Assembly (NCBI GenBank): GCA_900551055.1
Contig: URUK01000001.1
Span: forward strand, 173,506 to 237,505
From: an uncultured Prevotella sp.
Lineage (GTDB): Bacteria; Bacteroidota; Bacteroidia; Bacteroidales; Bacteroidaceae
Direction: 5' to 3'
Length of the DNA: 64,000 bases
In this document: positions 1 through 7,448 of the stretch, piece after piece
How the letters are laid out: the number at the start of each line of letters is the position of its first letter
Numbering within the stretch: position 1 is the stretch's first letter
Program-made: the position numbers and the translations under genes
Notes under the pieces: generated by a model
Told to the model about the DNA's origin: nothing
Seen by the model: the letters and a program-made list of their open reading frames with translations, nothing else
The model's database searches: none

Positions 1-221
1 GCCCCGTTCAAGCAGATGCATCCGCTGCCACGCTCACCTTTGATAATGTATGTTTCAAAGCGTTCGCCATTGTTGTTGTTGACAATCTGGACTTTCTCTC
101 CAGCTATGAGGCCGGCCGCGTCCATAAGGTCTTCGTCAATTGTGATGCTGCCCATATAGTTGAGGTTGGCTTCCGTAACCTGTACGCAGTGCAGCTTGCT
201 TTTTAATACTTCTATCATCAT
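1..221 (-). CDS. panD: Aspartate 1-decarboxylase (partial, 3' end outside window)
   Basis: Pyruvoyl enzyme that converts L-aspartate to beta-alanine, the partner substrate for PanC in pantothenate and CoA synthesis. Only the first ~73 residues lie in the window. They read MMIEVLKSKLHCVQVTEANL and continue to YMGSITIDED. The Gly24-Ser25 pair is the known self-cleavage site that creates the pyruvoyl group. Starting at the first of two consecutive ATG codons (221 rather than 218) puts this Ser at position 25, as in E. coli PanD, so I chose it. The start is 7 bases downstream of the panC stop, so the two genes form one operon. The family call is very secure; the exact start is uncertain by one codon. 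Confidence 0.95.
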   Translation of the reverse strand, partial: MMIEVLKSKLHCVQVTEANLNYMGSITIDEDLMDAAGLIAGEKVQIVNNNNGERFETYIIKGERGSGCICLNG

Positions 222-228
222 GGCTTTT

Positions 229-1080
229 TCAACTTTTGTATTTTATGTGGTCTATTAGCCTTACCGGCCTTGCTCCGCAGTAAACGGTTATGCAGCCAAC
301 AACATAGTTGGTGTCGTTCCAATTGCTTACAGGCTGCAGGCTGTTGCCGTCAACTATTTCGAAATATTCCACGTCAAGTCCTTTTACAGCGTTTATTTGA
401 CTTACCACATGGTCATGTGTTTCTTTCACTGTATGTTCTTTTGCGAATTCTACGCTTTCCTTTAGGGCCTTAAATATGTTTGGGGCAATCTCTCTTTCAT
501 CGGCTGACAGCAAAGTGTTGCGTGATGAGCGTGCAAGACCGCCAGTGTCGCGTATGATTGGACATTCTACTATGTCTACTTTTAATCCTAACGACCTGAC
601 CATGGCTTTTACCACTGCTATTTGCTGCCAGTCTTTCTCTCCGAAATAAGCCCTGTCCGGACGTACAATGTAGAAAAGGCGGCTTACAACCTGGCATACT
701 CCGTTGAAGTGTCCGGGACGATGTGCGCCTTCCATAACGGTCGATATAGGAGGAAATTCAAAGTGTCTGGTGTCGGGAGTGGGGTACATTTCCCCGACAG
801 ACGGTGCAAACACATAATCTGCGCCTACGCTTTCGAGCAGTTTGCAGTCGGCTTCAAGGTCGCGTGGATATGAACTTAAGTCTTTCGGGTCGTTGAATTG
901 GGTCGGATTGACGAAAACTGAGACAACAGTGATGTCGTTTTCTTTTACGCTTTTTTTTACCAAGGATGCGTGCCCGTCGTGGAGTGCTCCCATAGTAGGG
1001 ACAAGCCCTACGCTCCTGCCTTTTTTCCTGTCGTCGAACAAAGTGTTTTGAAGTTCGACTATCTTATGAAAAACCTGCAT
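229..1080 (-). CDS. panC: Pantothenate synthetase
   Basis: ATP-dependent condensation of pantoate with beta-alanine to give pantothenate, in the cytoplasm. The N-terminus has the nucleotide-binding signature VPTMGALHDGH. The motif FVNPTQFNDPKDLSSYPRD, the FGEKDWQQ segment and the late RSSRN element also fit the family. From ATG at 1080 the protein is 283 residues, the same length as E. coli PanC. The open frame continues 13 codons upstream (to 1119), but that extension does not look like PanC and I rejected it. It is first in the panC-panD operon and divergent from the half-GT5 gene at 1258. Confidence 0.96.
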   Translation of the reverse strand: MQVFHKIVELQNTLFDDRKKGRSVGLVPTMGALHDGHASLVKKSVKENDITVVSVFVNPTQFNDPKDLSSYPRDLEADCKLLESVGADYVFAPSVGEMYPTPDTRHFEFPPISTVMEGAHRPGHFNGVCQVVSRLFYIVRPDRAYFGEKDWQQIAVVKAMVRSLGLKVDIVECPIIRDTGGLARSSRNTLLSADEREIAPNIFKALKESVEFAKEHTVKETHDHVVSQINAVKGLDVEYFEIVDGNSLQPVSNWNDTNYVVGCITVYCGARPVRLIDHIKYKS

Positions 1081-1229
1081 GATATATGATGTTTCAATGC
1101 TTGTTGAATTGGCGTGCAAAATAACAACAAATTTCTTAAATAAAGAAGAATAATAGGGAAAATATGTCGTTAAGAAAGCCCTTTTGCCTAATAAACGAAA
1201 AAAAATACTCGTTTTACGAAGTTTTTTTA

Positions 1230-1237
1230 TACCTTTG
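1230..1237 (+). promoter_or_regulatory. Bacteroidetes -7 element for the half-GT5/DUF4270 operon
   Basis: TACCTTTG matches TAnnTTTG exactly, 20 bases before the ATG at 1258. No clear TTTG is seen at the -33 distance. The intergenic region is shared with divergent panC. Confidence 0.7.
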
Positions 1238-1257
1238 CAAGGATAAAAATAAACATC

Positions 1258-2070
1258 ATGGAGGCAAAGAAAGTATTATTCATAAATCAGGAAATCACTC
1301 CGTATGTTCCGGAAAGTGAAATGTCGCATTTAGGCAGGGTATTGCCGCAGACAATACAGGAAAAAGGATACGAGATAAGGACTTTCATGCCTAAGTGGGG
1401 CAATATCAACGAGCGTAGGGGACAGTTGCATGAAGTGATACGCCTTTCAAGGATGATGCTTATCATTGATGAAACCGACCATCCTTTGATAATTAAGGTC
1501 GCGTCGATTCCATCCACGAGGATACAGGTATATTTTATTGACAATGAGGACTATTTCACAAAGCGCCTTATGGCTTTTGATGAAAACGGCAATGAATATG
1601 ACGACAATGGTGAAAGGGCGGTTTTCTTTGCCCGTGGTGTCCTTGAAACAGTTAAGAAGCTGCGTTGGACGCCGGACATAATACACTGCCAGGGGTGGAT
1701 GTGTTCGGCTATACCTTTATATATAAAGACAGCTTACCATGACGAGCCTTCATTTGCCAATGTCAAGGTTGTAACTTCATTATTCTCGGAAGAGCTACAT
1801 GGAGATCTTGGCGCCAATTTCAGGAACAGCATAGAGTTCAAGGATGTCAAGCCGGAGATACTTGACCGTTATGGTGAGAATTTCAGTTTCATTGATTTTG
1901 AGAAGCTTGCCATTGATTATTCTGACGGAGTGGTGAATGCCGGTAGTAATGTAAATCAGGAACTGATAAGATATGCCGAAGAGAAAGGTCTTCCTGTTCT
2001 GGTTAATCCTGACGATGAGGCCTTATGCCAGGTGTACGAAGATTTTTATGACAGGGTATTGGAAAGGTAA
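1258..2070 (+). CDS. Half-length GT5 glycogen/starch synthase-like protein
   Basis: 270 residues resembling only the N-terminal Rossmann half of GT5 glycogen synthases (KVLFINQEITPYV near residue 5, DIIHCQGWMCSAIPLYIK near 140, then the LFSEELHGDLG segment). A complete bacterial GlgA is about 480 residues and has a C-terminal domain carrying the donor-binding Glu; that half is missing. The usual KTGGL donor loop near the N-terminus is replaced by PESEMSHLG. The family is widespread in Bacteroidales under the name glycogen/starch synthase, but from these residues a normal synthase reaction is doubtful. A binding or regulatory role in alpha-glucan metabolism is possible (inference). It is followed 44 bases later by a DUF4270 gene. 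Confidence 0.85.
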   Translation: MEAKKVLFINQEITPYVPESEMSHLGRVLPQTIQEKGYEIRTFMPKWGNINERRGQLHEVIRLSRMMLIIDETDHPLIIKVASIPSTRIQVYFIDNEDYFTKRLMAFDENGNEYDDNGERAVFFARGVLETVKKLRWTPDIIHCQGWMCSAIPLYIKTAYHDEPSFANVKVVTSLFSEELHGDLGANFRNSIEFKDVKPEILDRYGENFSFIDFEKLAIDYSDGVVNAGSNVNQELIRYAEEKGLPVLVNPDDEALCQVYEDFYDRVLER

Positions 2071-2114
2071 AATAAGATAAAGGATAATTGTTATTGTTCA
2101 TAAGATTAATCCAA

Positions 2115-3593
2115 ATGAAAAATAGGATTTTATTGTTCATCGCAACGTTCGTATCTGTAATGTTCGCGTCATGTGATGATACAACAAGTACGATAGGTTC
2201 TTCTTTGACAGATGGAATGGACATGCTTGAGGTTTCAACAGACACGTTCCCGGTGGCCTCACAGTCTATTGTTGCAGACTCGGTCTTATCACGTAATACG
2301 ACTGGGTATTTAGGTATAATCCGTGACCCGGAAACGGGGAATTATATAACTGGCAACTTCATGGCACAGTTCGGAACGCTTGAAGACTACGGTTTGCCTG
2401 AATTGGACAGTATTGTCAGTCTTACGGAGGATTTTCCTGAAACAGGCAACAGGGCGGATTCAATAAGTAAGGTGATGGCGGATTCTTGCCATATCAGGTT
2501 GTTTTTTGAAAGCTATTATGGTGATTCGCTTGCGACTATGAATATGACTGTCCATGAAATGGCGAATGCTATGGAAGACGGGGTGCAATATTATTCAAAT
2601 TTTGACCCCAAAAAGGAGGGCTTTGTTGATGATGCAGGGTTTAAGGTAAATAAAACTTATGCATTGACAGACTTTACCGTAAGCGATGAAGACCGTGCGG
2701 ACGCAGGTTCTTATACGCCGAACATAAAGATAAACCTTAATATGCCTTATACCGATAAGGATGGGGTTACATATAATAATTACGGAACTTACATAATGCG
2801 CAAGTATTATGAAAATCCTAATAGTTTCAAAGATTCATATAGTTTTATACATGACGTGTGTCCGGGATTTTATTTTGAGATGAATGACGGGTTAGGGGCA
2901 ATGGCCTATGTTACAGTGAGCCAGCTTAACATATACTTCAAGTATAATGCCGATACAACCTATGTTGGCACATCTACTTTCGCAGGAACTGAAGAGGTTT
3001 TGCAGACTACAAATATCGAGAATGACGGTGGTGCGTTAGATGCATTGGCTAAAGACGAAAGCTGCACGTATCTGAAAACACCTTCCGGAATATTTACAGA
3101 ACTTGAATTGCCTGTTGATGAAATCAAGAACGGGCATGAGAACGATACGTTGAACACAGCCAAGTTAGTGCTTACGCGCCTGAACAATACTACGGCGAGC
3201 GACTATTCTTTGGATATACCGACAGCTCTGTTGATGATACCGAAAGACAGTCTTTACAGCTTCTTTGAGAATGGCGACATAATTGATTATCAGAAATCTT
3301 TTTATGCAAGCTTTGATACAGATTCGAGTGAGCGCAATACCAATACATATACGTTTAATAACATTTCCGAGCTTATAAATAGTATGTATAATTCCAAGCT
3401 CAACGGGCTTGCGAGTGAAGACTGGAATAAGGTTGTTGTTATTCCTGTAACTATAACGACAAACAGTTCGCAGCAGATTGTAAAGGTTGTACATGACATG
3501 AGTTTAACGAGCACGCGCCTTGTCAGAGGGACAAAGGATGATAATTCTCCAATAACCATCAGTGTTGTGTACAGCAAATTCGGTCAAGAGTGA
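2115..3593 (+). CDS. DUF4270 family lipoprotein
   Basis: 492-residue secreted lipoprotein of a Bacteroidetes family without an assigned function. From ATG at 2115 the N-terminus is MKNRILLFIATFVSVMFASC: a basic end, a hydrophobic stretch and a lipobox with Cys20. Asp residues follow the Cys, consistent with an exported or outer-membrane lipoprotein. The open frame can be extended to 2088, but that would bury the signal peptide, so I chose 2115. The rest is Asp/Asn/Thr-rich, with no catalytic motif I recognise. It lies in one transcription unit with the half-GT5 gene and overlaps the next small gene by one base. Confidence 0.88.
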   Translation: MKNRILLFIATFVSVMFASCDDTTSTIGSSLTDGMDMLEVSTDTFPVASQSIVADSVLSRNTTGYLGIIRDPETGNYITGNFMAQFGTLEDYGLPELDSIVSLTEDFPETGNRADSISKVMADSCHIRLFFESYYGDSLATMNMTVHEMANAMEDGVQYYSNFDPKKEGFVDDAGFKVNKTYALTDFTVSDEDRADAGSYTPNIKINLNMPYTDKDGVTYNNYGTYIMRKYYENPNSFKDSYSFIHDVCPGFYFEMNDGLGAMAYVTVSQLNIYFKYNADTTYVGTSTFAGTEEVLQTTNIENDGGALDALAKDESCTYLKTPSGIFTELELPVDEIKNGHENDTLNTAKLVLTRLNNTTASDYSLDIPTALLMIPKDSLYSFFENGDIIDYQKSFYASFDTDSSERNTNTYTFNNISELINSMYNSKLNGLASEDWNKVVVIPVTITTNSSQQIVKVVHDMSLTSTRLVRGTKDDNSPITISVVYSKFGQE

Positions 3594-3724
3594 TGGCGGA
3601 TAATTTTCTCGAACGTCATTATCAGGAATATGAGAAGCGCAAGGAAGAATGGTTGCGCAAGAAGAAACACATTCCCAAATCGAAGTCTGTGTCATCTCAC
3701 AGACGTTTAAGTAACGATAAATAA
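3593..3724 (+). CDS. Small basic conserved protein (43 aa)
   Basis: ATG overlaps the last base of the DUF4270 stop (TGATG), a typical translational-coupling arrangement. The 43-residue product begins MADNFLERHYQEYEKRKEEW and ends in a Lys/Arg/Ser-rich tail. From memory, Bacteroidales genomes carry similarly short proteins starting MADNYLE, sometimes misannotated as dehydrogenases; I cannot confirm the homology here. The first half is predicted helical and the second half looks disordered. The coupling and the terminator right after it argue that it is real. Function unknown. Confidence 0.65.
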   Translation: MADNFLERHYQEYEKRKEEWLRKKKHIPKSKSVSSHRRLSNDK

Positions 3725-3759
3725 GATGGTTTCATAGAAATAGACGAATAATAGAAATA

Positions 3760-3801
3760 AAGAAAGCGGCAGGGATTTCAATCATTCCCTGCCGCTTTCT
3801 T
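3760..3801. terminator. Bidirectional terminator between converging operons
   Basis: Perfect 16-base arms at 3760-3775 and 3786-3801 with a 10-base loop. There are A/T runs at both ends, so it can serve the plus-strand DUF4270 operon and the minus-strand biotin-carrier operon. Confidence 0.9.
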
Positions 3802-3823
3802 ATATCCTCTTGGTAGAGTGGCA

Positions 3824-4258
3824 TCATTCAATGACTACGAGCGGAGTGTCTTCCATGACACTTTCGCCTTCTTTCACAAGTATGGCTGTAACCTTTCCGC
3901 CCTTTTCTGCGTCAAGGTTGTTGGCCATCTTCATGGCTTCAAGCACAACAACGGTGTCGCCGGCTTTGACTTCGTCGCCAACGGAAACCTTTATTTCGGT
4001 TATGACTCCTGGCAACGGTGACTTTACAGCGTTGTTCATATTCACACGTGGGCTATTCCCACCAGCTGAGGCTGGTGCTGCCGCCGGCTGCTGTGCAACG
4101 GGTTTTACAACGACCTTTTTCTTCTGAGGTTCAGGTTCTTTTTCCATTTCAACCTTGTATTCCTCACCATTGACAACCACATTCGCGATGTTGTCCTCGA
4201 TGCTGGCAATGGTAACCTCATACTTATTGCCGTTTATTGTATATTTATATTCTTTCAT
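3824..4258 (-). CDS. Biotin carboxyl carrier subunit of acyl-CoA decarboxylase/carboxylase
   Basis: 144 residues. An N-terminal beta-rich part (about 1-38) is followed by a Pro/Ala/Lys-rich flexible linker (about 40-72) and a C-terminal biotinyl domain (about 73-144). The EAMKM motif places the biotinylated lysine at residue 110. The protein would shuttle CO2 as carboxybiotin to or from the carboxyltransferase encoded upstream at 4452-6005. It is the last gene of the mce-mmdA operon. In many Bacteroidales a membrane beta subunit follows; here a terminator follows instead. The exact name (accB-like or mmdC-like) cannot be decided from sequence alone. Confidence 0.92.
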   Translation of the reverse strand: MKEYKYTINGNKYEVTIASIEDNIANVVVNGEEYKVEMEKEPEPQKKKVVVKPVAQQPAAAPASAGGNSPRVNMNNAVKSPLPGVITEIKVSVGDEVKAGDTVVVLEAMKMANNLDAEKGGKVTAILVKEGESVMEDTPLVVIE

Positions 4259-4271
4259 AAAAATTCGTTTT

Positions 4272-4424
4272 TTAAGGGCGTTGTGTCATTGATAGGAAAC
4301 GCATTTCCCATTCAGAGCATTTTTTCTTTATTGTGATAATGCCTGTTTCCTTGTCATGCACATTGTTGCCGTTAAACTCATGCAACGCCAATGCAATGGC
4401 TGCATAAACCTCGTTTTTGTTCAT
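4272..4424 (-). CDS. Small protein of the decarboxylase operon (50 aa)
   Basis: A 50-residue frame from ATG at 4424, beginning MNKNEVYAAIALALHEFNGN and ending FLSMTQRP. It sits between the carboxyltransferase (27 bases downstream of its stop) and the biotin carrier (13 bases upstream of its start) in an otherwise tightly packed operon. Its position matches that of OadG/gamma-type accessory subunits in Bacteroidales decarboxylase operons. There is no transmembrane helix, so it could only correspond to a soluble C-terminal part of such a subunit (inference). It is too short for standard gene calls and easily missed. Confidence 0.7.
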   Translation of the reverse strand: MNKNEVYAAIALALHEFNGNNVHDKETGIITIKKKCSEWEMRFLSMTQRP

Positions 4425-4451
4425 TGTCGTTGATTTTATATGTTGGAAACA

Positions 4452-6005
4452 TTACATCGGAATGTTGCCGTGCTTCTTTGCGGGCAGGCCGTCTCTCTTT
4501 GTTGCCAGCTGGGCCAATGCGCGGCAGATGCGGAAGCGCGTGTTGCGCGGCTCTATCACATCGTCGATGTAGCCGTACTTGGCAGCCTGGTACGGGTTCG
4601 CGAACATTTCGGTGTATTCTTCTTCCTTCTCTGCAAGGAATGCCTTGGGGTCTTCATGCTCCTTAGCCTCTTTTGCGCATAGTACGGCTACAGCACCGCT
4701 TGCACCCATGACTGCGATTTCTGCCGACGGCCAAGCGTAGTTGATGTCGGTGCGCAGCTGCTTGCATCCCATGACGATGTGGCTTCCGCCGTAACTCTTG
4801 CGCAGCGTAACTGTTACCTTGGGCACAGTGGCTTCGCCGTAAGCATAAAGCAATTGTGCTCCGTGCAGGATGACAGCGTTGTACTCCTGACCTGTTCCGG
4901 GAAGGAAGCCGGGCACATCGACGAGGCTCACGATAGGAATGTTGAACGCGTCGCAGAAGCGGACGAAACGTGCACCCTTGCGGCTTGCGTTAACGTCAAG
5001 AACTCCGGCGTAGCATGAAGGCTGGTTTGCCACGATACCAACACTCTGTCCGTTGAAGCGTGCAAAACCAACGATGATGTTGCGTGCGAACTTAGGCTGT
5101 ACTTCGAAGAATTCGCCGTTGTCGGTGATTGCGCCGATAACCTTGTACATGTCGTAAGCCTGGTTGGGGTCTTCGGGTATGATTTCGTTGAGCGAATCCT
5201 CCATACGGTTGATGGGGTCGGTGCACTCCTTGCGCGGAGCTTCTTCCATGTTGTTTGAAGGAATGTAGCTCAACAGGGTCTTTATCATCTCCATTGCCTC
5301 TTCCTCTGTAGCGGCAGTAAAGTGTGTCACACCGCTCTTTGTCGAGTGTACGCTCGCTCCGCCGAGGTGCTCCTGGTCGATGTCTTCGCCGGTTACGGTC
5401 TTAACAACCTTCGGACCGGTAAGGAACATGTATGATGTGTTTTCCATCATCAGGGTGAAGTCGGTCAGCGCCGGTGAATAAACCGCACCGCCCGCACACG
5501 GGCCGAAGATGCCGCTGATTTGCGGAATTACGCCAGAAGCGAGGATGTTGCGCTCGAAAATCTCGGCAAATCCTGCCAATGCGCAGATACCTTCCTGTAT
5601 GCGCGCGCCGCCAGAGTCGTTTATTCCGATAACGGGCGCGCCCATCTTCATTGCCATATCCATGACCTTGCAGATTTTCTGCGCCATTGTTTCAGACAGC
5701 GAACCGCCGTTTACGGTGAAGTCCTGTGCGAAGATGTAAACCAAGCGGCCGTCTATCGTTCCGCATCCGGCAACGACACCGTCGCCGAGATATTGCTTCT
5801 TTTCCATTCCGAAGTTGGTGCAACGGTGCAGCTTGAACATGTCAAATTCCTCGAAGCTGCCTTCGTCGAGAAGCATGTCTATACGTTCGCGCGCTGTGTA
5901 CTTCCCACGTGCGTGCTGTTTCTCTATGGCTTTTTCCCCACCTCCAAGACGTGCTTTTTCGCGTTTTGCGATAAGCTCCTTGATTTTTTCTACTTGTTTG
6001 CTCAT
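4452..6005 (-). CDS. mmdA: Acyl-CoA carboxyltransferase subunit (methylmalonyl-CoA decarboxylase alpha / propionyl-CoA carboxylase beta)
   Basis: 517 residues, the usual length for the family. Tandem crotonase-fold carboxyltransferase domains are recognisable: NDSGGARIQEG and FGPCAGGAVYSPALTDF in the N half, and VDVPGFLPGTGQE and SYGGSHIVMG in the C half. It transfers the carboxyl group between (S)-methylmalonyl-CoA and the biotin carrier. Next to methylmalonyl-CoA epimerase it fits the succinate-to-propionate route of Bacteroidales. The subunit alone does not tell whether the complex decarboxylates (with a sodium pump) or carboxylates. The start MSKQVEKIKELIAKREKARL is typical. Confidence 0.93.
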   Translation of the reverse strand: MSKQVEKIKELIAKREKARLGGGEKAIEKQHARGKYTARERIDMLLDEGSFEEFDMFKLHRCTNFGMEKKQYLGDGVVAGCGTIDGRLVYIFAQDFTVNGGSLSETMAQKICKVMDMAMKMGAPVIGINDSGGARIQEGICALAGFAEIFERNILASGVIPQISGIFGPCAGGAVYSPALTDFTLMMENTSYMFLTGPKVVKTVTGEDIDQEHLGGASVHSTKSGVTHFTAATEEEAMEMIKTLLSYIPSNNMEEAPRKECTDPINRMEDSLNEIIPEDPNQAYDMYKVIGAITDNGEFFEVQPKFARNIIVGFARFNGQSVGIVANQPSCYAGVLDVNASRKGARFVRFCDAFNIPIVSLVDVPGFLPGTGQEYNAVILHGAQLLYAYGEATVPKVTVTLRKSYGGSHIVMGCKQLRTDINYAWPSAEIAVMGASGAVAVLCAKEAKEHEDPKAFLAEKEEEYTEMFANPYQAAKYGYIDDVIEPRNTRFRICRALAQLATKRDGLPAKKHGNIPM

Positions 6006-6042
6006 TGGTATTTGTGTTTTTACAACGGTTAATGTTGGAAAT

Positions 6043-6078
6043 CCTTGCCGTTTGTGGCAAAATCCGCAGGCGGCAAGG
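6043..6078 (-). other. Intercistronic hairpin between mce and mmdA
   Basis: Perfect 8-base arms CCTTGCCG (6043-6050) and CGGCAAGG (6071-6078) in the 99-base gap between the two genes, without a following U-run. It could be an mRNA-processing or stability element; weak evidence. Confidence 0.35.
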
Positions 6079-6104
6079 TTTGTCTTATAACCTTATTTAT
6101 ATAA

Positions 6105-6509
6105 TTATTGTTCGCAAAGCTCTGTGAGTATGCCGCATGTAGACTTCGGATGCAGGAACGCGATGTTCAGGTTTTCCGCGCCCTTGCGTGGAGCTTTGTC
6201 TATCAGGCGAAGTCCTTTGCCCTCGCATTCGGCCAAAGCTTCTGCAACTCCGTCCTCTATACAGAAAGCAACATGGTGTACGCCATGGTTGCCTTTGTCG
6301 AGCCATTTCTGTATTGTACTGTCGGGCGATGTAGGCTCAAGCAGTTCCAGTTTCACCTCGCCACACTTGAGAAAAGCCGTTTTTACCTTCTGGTCGGCCA
6401 CTTCTTCAACTGCGTAGCATTTAAGTCCCAACACATTCTCGAAATAGGGCAGAGCTTCTTCAATGCTTTGTACGGCTATGCCCAAATGTTCAATACGTGA
6501 AATTTTCAT
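6105..6509 (-). CDS. mce: Methylmalonyl-CoA epimerase
   Basis: 134-residue vicinal-oxygen-chelate protein. It interconverts (R)- and (S)-methylmalonyl-CoA between the B12-dependent mutase and the carboxyltransferase. The N-terminus IEHLGIAVQSIEEALPYF and the segment GVHHVAFCIED supply the metal-binding His residues. The motif LIDKAPRKGAENLNIAFLHP is typical of the family. The open frame runs back to 6689, but that part would translate across the promoter (6535-6565), so ATG at 6509 is the start. First gene of the mce-mmdA-small protein-biotin carrier operon. Confidence 0.95.
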   Translation of the reverse strand: MKISRIEHLGIAVQSIEEALPYFENVLGLKCYAVEEVADQKVKTAFLKCGEVKLELLEPTSPDSTIQKWLDKGNHGVHHVAFCIEDGVAEALAECEGKGLRLIDKAPRKGAENLNIAFLHPKSTCGILTELCEQ

Positions 6510-6534
6510 ATTATTATATTTTAAAATAATGCTG

Positions 6535-6565
6535 CAAAGATAGTGTAAATAGAATGAAGTGCAAA
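6535..6565 (-). promoter_or_regulatory. Promoter of the mce-mmdA operon
   Basis: On the minus strand TTTG (6562-6565), a 19-base spacer and TATCTTTG (6535-6542) match the Bacteroidetes -33/-7 consensus exactly. The -33 element lies inside the left arm of the inverted repeat at 6556-6602. Confidence 0.85.
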
Positions 6566-6602
6566 ATAAAAATGGATGAAAAGATTTTTTATTTTGCACT
6601 TC
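6556..6602. repeat. Perfect 17-bp inverted repeat over the mce -33 element
   Basis: Arms 6556-6572 (GAAGTGCAAAATAAAAA) and 6586-6602 are exact reverse complements with a 13-base loop. The repeat covers the -33 hexamer region and extends upstream of it. It could be an operator for a dimeric regulator. It is not an obvious terminator, because no gene lies upstream on this strand. Confidence 0.7.
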
Positions 6603-7312
6603 ACTGATGTATTGTGTTTTTAGTGCGGCCATGCGCCAAATGTTTGAGGTATGCAGGGGAAATGCTGAATGAATGAAGACGTGCGGCATTTGTCAGGTGC
6701 TGCAGTTCTGGCAAAGTTGTGTCCTGTTTGTTCTGGCATAATGAAAGACAAGCAGGGGGTTGTCTTACAATTTGATTTCCGTTGGGTGTTGAGAACAGCC
6801 TTGTTTCTGAATGAGAATAATGTTTGCGGAAATAATCCAGAGAAATGTGTGCAAACGCAAGTGCCGTTGTTACAGACCATTGCATTTTCATACGGCTTTA
6901 GTGTGCAATTATTATGTCTGTTTTAGAGACGGGAAACCGTTATTTTGAATGGCGAAGTATACTTTTCCGGGCTTTTTATACGGTGCAGCAGACCTATTTC
7001 CATGCTTTTCGGCAAGCCGAAAGGCCGTCTTTTGCAAGCCGAAAGGAGGTCTTTTATACAATCAAAGGTGCTGTTTCGTTATGTCTGGCGTGTGCGGTTG
7101 TGTGTTGGAAAACTTAGTTTGACGGTTTTCCCGTACATTCTTTAAGTGACATTTTGACAAGCAATCTTCCATAAGACGTGTTGTTTTGACATTGTAATGC
7201 AGCTGCATAGCGTGCTTGATGCAGCTGCGCAGGTAAAGGACAAGTAAAGAGCAGGCGATTTTTTTTATATTATTTAATAGTGTAAACCGCTGTTCGAATG
7301 AAATATTTTTTG
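6603..7312. other. Non-coding stretch between the mce promoter and gap
   Basis: No credible coding frame on either strand. It contains a palindrome array (7003-7060) and a 10-bp inverted repeat GCAGCTGCAT/ATGCAGCTGC at 7199-7208 and 7219-7228 with a 10-base loop. The remainder is unassigned. Confidence 0.6.
7003..7060. repeat. Palindromic repeat array A (about 3 units)
   Basis: Tandem units such as CCGAAAGGCCGTCTTTTGCA and CCGAAAGGAGGTCTTTTATA. They share the core A/G-AAAG-N5-CTTTT with the arrays at 20061, 24742, 31036, 43071 and 51411. Confidence 0.65.
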
Positions 7313-7320
7313 TAATTTTG
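7313..7320 (+). promoter_or_regulatory. -7 element for gap
   Basis: TAATTTTG, an exact TAnnTTTG match. It predicts a leader of about 120 bases. The leader carries a hairpin with nested stems GAGC/GCTC and CGATG/CATCG around 7337-7375. The long structured leader is unusual among the genes here. Confidence 0.65.
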
Positions 7321-7448
7321 CGGTCGAAAAAAGAAGAGCACGGATCGATGCTGAGCGCAAACATCGTCAGGCTCTTGCAGCAAGGCCGTTTTCAAGGCAA
7401 TAGGTATGATTTAAGGAAATTATTTTAACCCTTTTAAAATAAACAAAG

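Noticed and set aside
6510..6689. N-terminal extension of the epimerase frame by 60 codons
   Set aside because: It would translate the perfect promoter and inverted repeat; the family start MKISRIEHLG at 6509 is clear.
6601..7364. Several 60-100-codon frames on both strands upstream of gap
   Set aside because: Mutually overlapping, unbiased codon use, no recognisable domain, and they cross the palindrome array and the gap promoter.
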